Of a stretch of 64,000 nt of DNA, positions 62,947-64,000 are shown one piece after another. Source of the stretch: Asticcacaulis sp. MM231. Its GTDB lineage: Bacteria; Pseudomonadota; Alphaproteobacteria; Caulobacterales; Caulobacteraceae. Location: positions 1,426,001-1,490,000 of the forward strand of contig NZ_OZ075108.1 of NCBI RefSeq assembly GCF_964186625.1, given 5' to 3'. The stretch's first letter is position 1. Every line of letters begins with the position of its first letter. The position numbers were made by a program, and so were the translations under genes. Under the pieces are notes generated by a model that was not told the origin of the DNA, did no database searches, and saw only the letters and a list, made by a program, of their open reading frames with translations.

Positions 62947-64000
62947 CCCTTCGCCTGCGGGCTGGTGCGGCCGCTGCGTTCCAGCTTGCCCCAGCCAACG
63001 GCCATGCCGCGTCCTGCCGCGAACAGCGCCTTGATGACCACGTAATACATGATCTGGCGATAGACGAAGCGTTGTGACAGCAGCCAGAACACCGGATAGG
63101 ATTTTTCGCGTGGTTCCAGCCAGTAGGCAATGCCGCCACAGATGGCGTCGATGGTCAGGAAGGCGATCCAATAGACCAGCATTCGCTCCAGATCGCCACT
63201 GGTGGCGGCCCAGCCGTGCTGCGACACCTGAAGCGCGGTGTTGATGATATTGACCACGAGCGCGAAATCGATCAGCGGCGAGATGACCGAGAAGCCGATC
63301 TGGAACACCCAGGCCTGCGGAATGCCGATAAAAGCTAGCCCCTTCGGCTTGCCCTCTTTCAGGATGGTGCGGTGTTTCCACAAGCACTGCAGGGTGCCGA
63401 AGGCCCAGCGGAAGCGCTGTTTCATCAGGGCACCAAAGCTTTCCGGCGATTCTGTCCACGCCACCGCATCCTGATCATAGGCTACCTTCCAGCCCTTGTG
63501 CTGGATGGCGATGGTCAGGTCCTGATCTTCGGCCAGGGTGTTGTGCGGGTAGTTGCCGACCTCGGCCAGCGCTGCGCGCCGCCAGGCCCCCACCGCGCCC
63601 GGCACCACCATCATGGCGCCGAACATGGCCAGCGCGCTTCGCTCCAGGTTCTGTGAGGTGACGTATTCCACCGCCTGCCAGCGCGTGACCCAGTTGAAGC
63701 GGTTGCCAACCTTGGCGTTGCCGGCCACGGCGCCGATTTCCGGCCGGATAAACCAGCGCACCAGACGGGCGATGGTTTCCGGTTCGAACTGCGTGTCGGC
63801 GTCGAGCGCGATGATGATGTCGCCCTTAGAAGCGGCGATGCCGTTGTTGACGGCGGTCGCCTTGCCGGCATTGGCCTGGGTGATCAGGCGGACGCGCGGA
63901 TCCGTCTTGAAGGCCTCGGCGACGATGGCGCTGGTGGCGTCCTTCGAGCCGTCGTCGATAACAATCACCTCCATGTTGACGCCGATGCTCGACAGCACCC
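62943..64000 (-). CDS. Family 2 glycosyltransferase, N-terminus beyond the window
   Basis: About 352 C-terminal residues are visible. The frame runs off the window edge. It shows the GT-A nucleotide site Ile-Asp-Asp-Gly-Ser-Lys-Asp, the metal-binding Ala-Leu-Asp-Ala-Asp-Thr, the catalytic Ala-Glu-Asp-Gln-Asp, and Gln-Arg-Phe-Arg-Trp, which marks processive enzymes. Several transmembrane segments follow (about residues 225-330). It probably polymerises a surface polysaccharide. Similar enzymes are often fused to a polysaccharide deacetylase at the N-terminus, which cannot be checked here. Confidence 0.93.
   Translation of the reverse strand, partial: VLSSIGVNMEVIVIDDGSKDATSAIVAEAFKTDPRVRLITQANAGKATAVNNGIAASKGDIIIALDADTQFEPETIARLVRWFIRPEIGAVAGNAKVGNRFNWVTRWQAVEYVTSQNLERSALAMFGAMMVVPGAVGAWRRAALAEVGNYPHNTLAEDQDLTIAIQHKGWKVAYDQDAVAWTESPESFGALMKQRFRWAFGTLQCLWKHRTILKEGKPKGLAFIGIPQAWVFQIGFSVISPLIDFALVVNIINTALQVSQHGWAATSGDLERMLVYWIAFLTIDAICGGIAYWLEPREKSYPVFWLLSQRFVYRQIMYYVVIKALFAAGRGMAVGWGKLERSGRTSPQAKG

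Overview
The window looks like ordinary chromosome from a member of the Caulobacteraceae, most like Asticcacaulis. This rests on gene content, not on a database search. MipZ, the CarD-type regulator CdnL, the F1-ATPase zeta inhibitor, the ATP12 chaperone and CobS/CobT are alphaproteobacterial. Three perfect TTAA-N7-TTAA (CtrA-type) boxes lie in intergenic DNA, one of them upstream of mipZ. Large secreted glycoside hydrolases (GH2, GH9), a B12-type TonB receptor, a phasin and a thiolase suggest a polysaccharide-degrading aerobe that may store polyhydroxyalkanoate.

Layout. 1-12.6 kb: a secreted metalloprotease-like protein, glutaredoxin, an aldo/keto reductase-like protein without its active site, and the purine genes purL, purQ, purS, purC and purB, all on the minus strand but interrupted by other genes. 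purC is split by an apparent one-base deletion. 12.9-20.2 kb: a peptidoglycan-binding repeat protein, then two insertion sequences (IS110-type and IS5/IS1182-type) on either side of a Tat-exported GH2 enzyme. 20.2-29.7 kb: radC, map, mipZ, a membrane J-protein, a penicillin-binding DD-carboxypeptidase whose SPOR tail is out of frame, a phasin, clpS and clpA. 29.9-39.8 kb: two proteins with calcium-loop-like motifs on either side of a luciferase-like monooxygenase, then phosphatase and HIT genes, crcB, an rluC-type gene, a HAD hydrolase, ATP12, an Mpo1-like protein and a FemAB-like acyltransferase. 39.9-48.7 kb: a TonB receptor under a cobalamin riboswitch, a TadG-like protein, bolA, a J-protein, a GFA-family protein, cobS and cobT. 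48.9-64 kb: a phytase-like esterase, rpmB, cdnL, fdxA, an S4 protein, a GH9 enzyme, parDE, a cold-shock gene, an SUV3-like helicase, a dapA-like gene, a thiolase and the end of a GT2 glycosyltransferase.

The genes are mostly housekeeping. The oddities are two frameshifted genes, two enzymes that have lost catalytic or metal residues, an IS110 element sitting on the ribosome binding site of the GH2 gene, and at least three families of dispersed intergenic palindromes, one of which appears to supply a gene's ribosome binding site. I found no tRNA, rRNA, CRISPR array, prophage or defence island. I see no clear new multi-gene system; the best candidates for new biology are the intergenic palindromes, the hairpin leader of crcB and the two degenerate enzymes.
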